Shown in pieces: positions 14,618 through 16,290 of a stretch of 16,290 nucleotides of DNA. Both the position numbers and the translations under genes were made by a program. This stretch comes from Betaproteobacteria bacterium (GTDB lineage Bacteria > Pseudomonadota > Gammaproteobacteria > Burkholderiales > Burkholderiaceae): assembly GCA_009921765.1 (NCBI GenBank), contig RFXC01000082.1, positions 1-16,290 on the forward strand. Reading direction: 5' to 3'. The notes beneath the pieces are model-generated. The model was not told the DNA's origin and ran no database searches. It worked only from the letters and a program-made list of their open reading frames with translations. Numbering within the stretch: the first letter of the stretch is position 1; each line of letters starts with the position of its first letter.

Positions 14618-15853
14618 ATGGAAACCCATCTTGCCGACTGGTTGAAGGGCACGCGCGACGGCGATGAGGCTGAAGCGATTCTGCGCAAGTGCGTGCACTG
14701 CGGCTTTTGCACGGCCACCTGTCCCACCTATCAACTGCTGGGCGACGAACTCGATGGTCCGCGTGGCCGCATCTATCTGATCAAGTCGGTGGTAGAGGGT
14801 GAGAAGCCCACCGCGTCCACCATGGATCACCTTGATCGGTGCCTCACCTGTCGCAACTGCGAAAGCACCTGTCCGTCCGGGGTCGATTACGGCCATCTGG
14901 TTGATATTGGCCGCAAGCTGGTCGAGCAGCAGGTTGAGCGGCCTGCCTCGCAACGTTTCATGCGTACCCTGTTGAGGGAAACGCTCACGCGACGCTGGTT
15001 GTTTGATCCGGCCATGCGGGTGGGGCAGGCGGTGCGGCCGCTTCTGCCCGAGGCGCTCAAGGCCAAGGTGCCCGGGCGGCGTGATCCCGGGCCGTTGCCG
15101 GCGCGCGCACATGCGCGGAAAGTCATTCTGCTGGATGGCTGCGTCCAGCCCGCGATGATGCCGTCCATCGATGCGGCAACCGATCGCGTGCTCGATCGAC
15201 TGGGTGTGCAGGCCGTGCGGCCGGCGGGCTCGGGCTGCTGTGGCGCGATCCGTCATCATCTGAATGATCAGTCGGGTGCCCGGCAGGATGCGCGTCGCAA
15301 TATTGCCGCCTGGTGGCCGCTGATCGAGGCGGGGGCCGAGGCGATTCTCATCAATGCATCGGGATGCGGTGCCATGGTGAAAGACTACGCACACCTGCTG
15401 GCCGATGACCCCGAGTGGGCGCCGCGCGCGCAGCGCGTGGTCGAGCTCACTCGCGATCTCGCCGAATGGCTGCCCGCCGCGCTCGATGAGGCGATTACAG
15501 GCGGTCGGCTGCGGGCAGCGTCTGCGCAGCGCGTCGTCTTTCATCCGCCATGCACGCTTCAGCACGGGCAGAAGGTTCGCGGCGTGGTCGAAGCCTTGTT
15601 GTCCCGAATCGGCGCCACCGTGCTGCCCGTGGGCGAGTCGCACCTGTGTTGCGGATCGGCAGGCACGTACTCGGTGCTGCAACCCGAGCTGTCAACCCAG
15701 CTGCGTGAACGCAAGCTCGGCAATCTGTCGGCCGGCAAACCGGATCTGATCCTGTCGGCCAACATCGGCTGCATCACCCACTTGCAGGCTGGCACCGGCA
15801 CAAGCGTTCGCCACTGGATCGAGTGGCTGGATGAACAGATGGCCGAGGCCTGA
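14618..15853 (+). CDS. glcF: Glycolate oxidase iron-sulfur subunit GlcF
   Basis: GlcF takes electrons from the GlcD/GlcE flavins through two [4Fe-4S] clusters towards the quinone pool. The 411-residue product (E. coli 407) has both ferredoxin-type motifs: CVHCGFCTATCP (cysteines 25, 28, 31, 35) and CLTCRNCESTCPSG (75, 78, 81, 85). Two C-terminal cysteine-rich (CCG) domains follow, with GSGCCGAIRHH and HLCCGSAGTYSVLQPE as their hallmark strings and FHPPCTLQHGQ in the second. All cluster cysteines are present. The ATG at 14618 lies 3 nt after the glcE stop with only a weak ribosome-binding site, so translation is probably coupled. Last gene of glcDEF, followed by a strong terminator. Confidence 0.97.
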   Translation: METHLADWLKGTRDGDEAEAILRKCVHCGFCTATCPTYQLLGDELDGPRGRIYLIKSVVEGEKPTASTMDHLDRCLTCRNCESTCPSGVDYGHLVDIGRKLVEQQVERPASQRFMRTLLRETLTRRWLFDPAMRVGQAVRPLLPEALKAKVPGRRDPGPLPARAHARKVILLDGCVQPAMMPSIDAATDRVLDRLGVQAVRPAGSGCCGAIRHHLNDQSGARQDARRNIAAWWPLIEAGAEAILINASGCGAMVKDYAHLLADDPEWAPRAQRVVELTRDLAEWLPAALDEAITGGRLRAASAQRVVFHPPCTLQHGQKVRGVVEALLSRIGATVLPVGESHLCCGSAGTYSVLQPELSTQLRERKLGNLSAGKPDLILSANIGCITHLQAGTGTSVRHWIEWLDEQMAEA

Positions 15854-15890
15854 GGCCAGCCGGCGCTACGCTGCAAAAAAAGCGCCGCAC

Positions 15891-15920
15891 AAAAAAGGGC
15901 GGGAACACCCGCCCTTTTTT
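15891..15920. terminator. Bidirectional rho-independent terminator between glcF and pntB
   Basis: AAAAAAGGGCGGG, loop AACA, CCCGCCCTTTTTT gives a 13-bp perfect stem with the A run on one side and the T run on the other, so it reads as an intrinsic terminator on both strands. It lies 38 nt after the glcF stop and 20 nt after the pntB stop on the opposite strand. Confidence 0.95.
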
Positions 15921-15939
15921 CAATCCGAGAAGATCGCGT

Positions 15940-16290
15940 TTACTCGACGGCCTTCACCATGTCTTCGACCACCTTCTTGGCGTCGCCGAACACCATCATC
16001 GTGCGGTCCATGTAGAAGAGCTCGTTGTCGAGACCTGCATAGCCCGAGGCCATTGACCGCTTGTTGACGATCACCTGACGCGCCTTGTAGGCCTCGAGAA
16101 TGGGCATGCCCGCGATCGGCGACTTGGGATCTTTGGCAGCCGGGTTCACCACGTCGTTCGCGCCCAGCACCAGCACCACGTCGGTGTCACCGAATTCGGA
16201 GTTGATGTCCTCCATTTCGAACACCTGGTCGTAGGGCACCTCGGCTTCGGCGAGCAGCACGTTCATGTGGCCGGGCATGCGGCCCGCCAC
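15940..16290 (-). CDS. pntB: NAD(P) transhydrogenase subunit beta (PntB), C-terminal end only
   Basis: PntB is the membrane subunit of the proton-translocating transhydrogenase, which makes NADPH from NADH using the proton gradient. Only the cytoplasmic NADP(H)-binding domain III end (116 residues) is in the window. [45 protein letters not shown] and [19 protein letters not shown] are domain III motifs. The remainder is the usual ending, with [18 protein letters not shown] and [18 protein letters not shown]. The true start lies outside the window. The stop at 15940 precedes the shared terminator. Confidence 0.97.
   Translation of the reverse strand: MAGRMPGHMNVLLAEAEVPYDQVFEMEDINSEFGDTDVVLVLGANDVVNPAAKDPKSPIAGMPILEAYKARQVIVNKRSMASGYAGLDNELFYMDRTMMVFGDAKKVVEDMVKAVE

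Overview
The window is gene-dense, GC-rich (about two thirds G+C by eye) bacterial chromosome. The glcDEF operon, the gcvH-gcvP-gcvT order behind a tandem glycine riboswitch, a NitT/TauT-type ABC transporter and a pntB end together suggest a betaproteobacterium, most likely Burkholderiales. That taxonomic call is inference from gene content and codon style. No rRNA, tRNA, CRISPR array, insertion sequence or phage gene was seen.

Layout, left to right. (1) 1-1551, minus: an ABC-type importer (ATPase cut by the left edge, then its periplasmic binding protein). (2) 1813-3076, plus: a broken FAD-linked 2-hydroxyacid (D-lactate type) dehydrogenase gene with an internal deletion and frameshift. (3) 3080-4435, minus: two adjacent PIN-domain toxin-antitoxin pairs, an AbrB-type VapB/VapC and a Phd-type antitoxin/VapC. 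(4) 4610-9400, minus: the glycine cleavage operon gcvH-gcvP-gcvT behind a two-aptamer glycine riboswitch. (5) 9401-9690: a short gene graveyard holding recognisable fragments of an FAD-oxidase gene and of a second gcvH start. (6) 9691-10590, minus: an EamA/DMT transporter. (7) 10665-11781: two more toxin-antitoxin pairs facing each other, RelB/RelE (plus) and MazE/MazF (minus). (8) 11939-15853, plus: glcDEF, glycolate oxidase. (9) 15891-15920: a strong bidirectional terminator. (10) 15940-16290, minus: the C-terminal end of PntB, cut by the right edge.

The metabolic theme is two-carbon metabolism. GlcDEF oxidises glycolate to glyoxylate. Glyoxylate can be transaminated to glycine, and GcvHPT splits glycine to CO2, ammonia, NADH and methylene-THF. 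PntB interconverts NADH and NADPH. The broken FAD oxidase belongs to the same flavoprotein family as GlcD. Four small toxin-antitoxin modules of four different types are wedged between these housekeeping operons, which marks the spaces between them as insertion-tolerant sites. No wholly new system was recognised. The points most worth a second look are the riboswitch expression platform (a predicted stem that hides the gcvH ribosome-binding site), the mosaic remnant just upstream of it, and the disrupted dehydrogenase.
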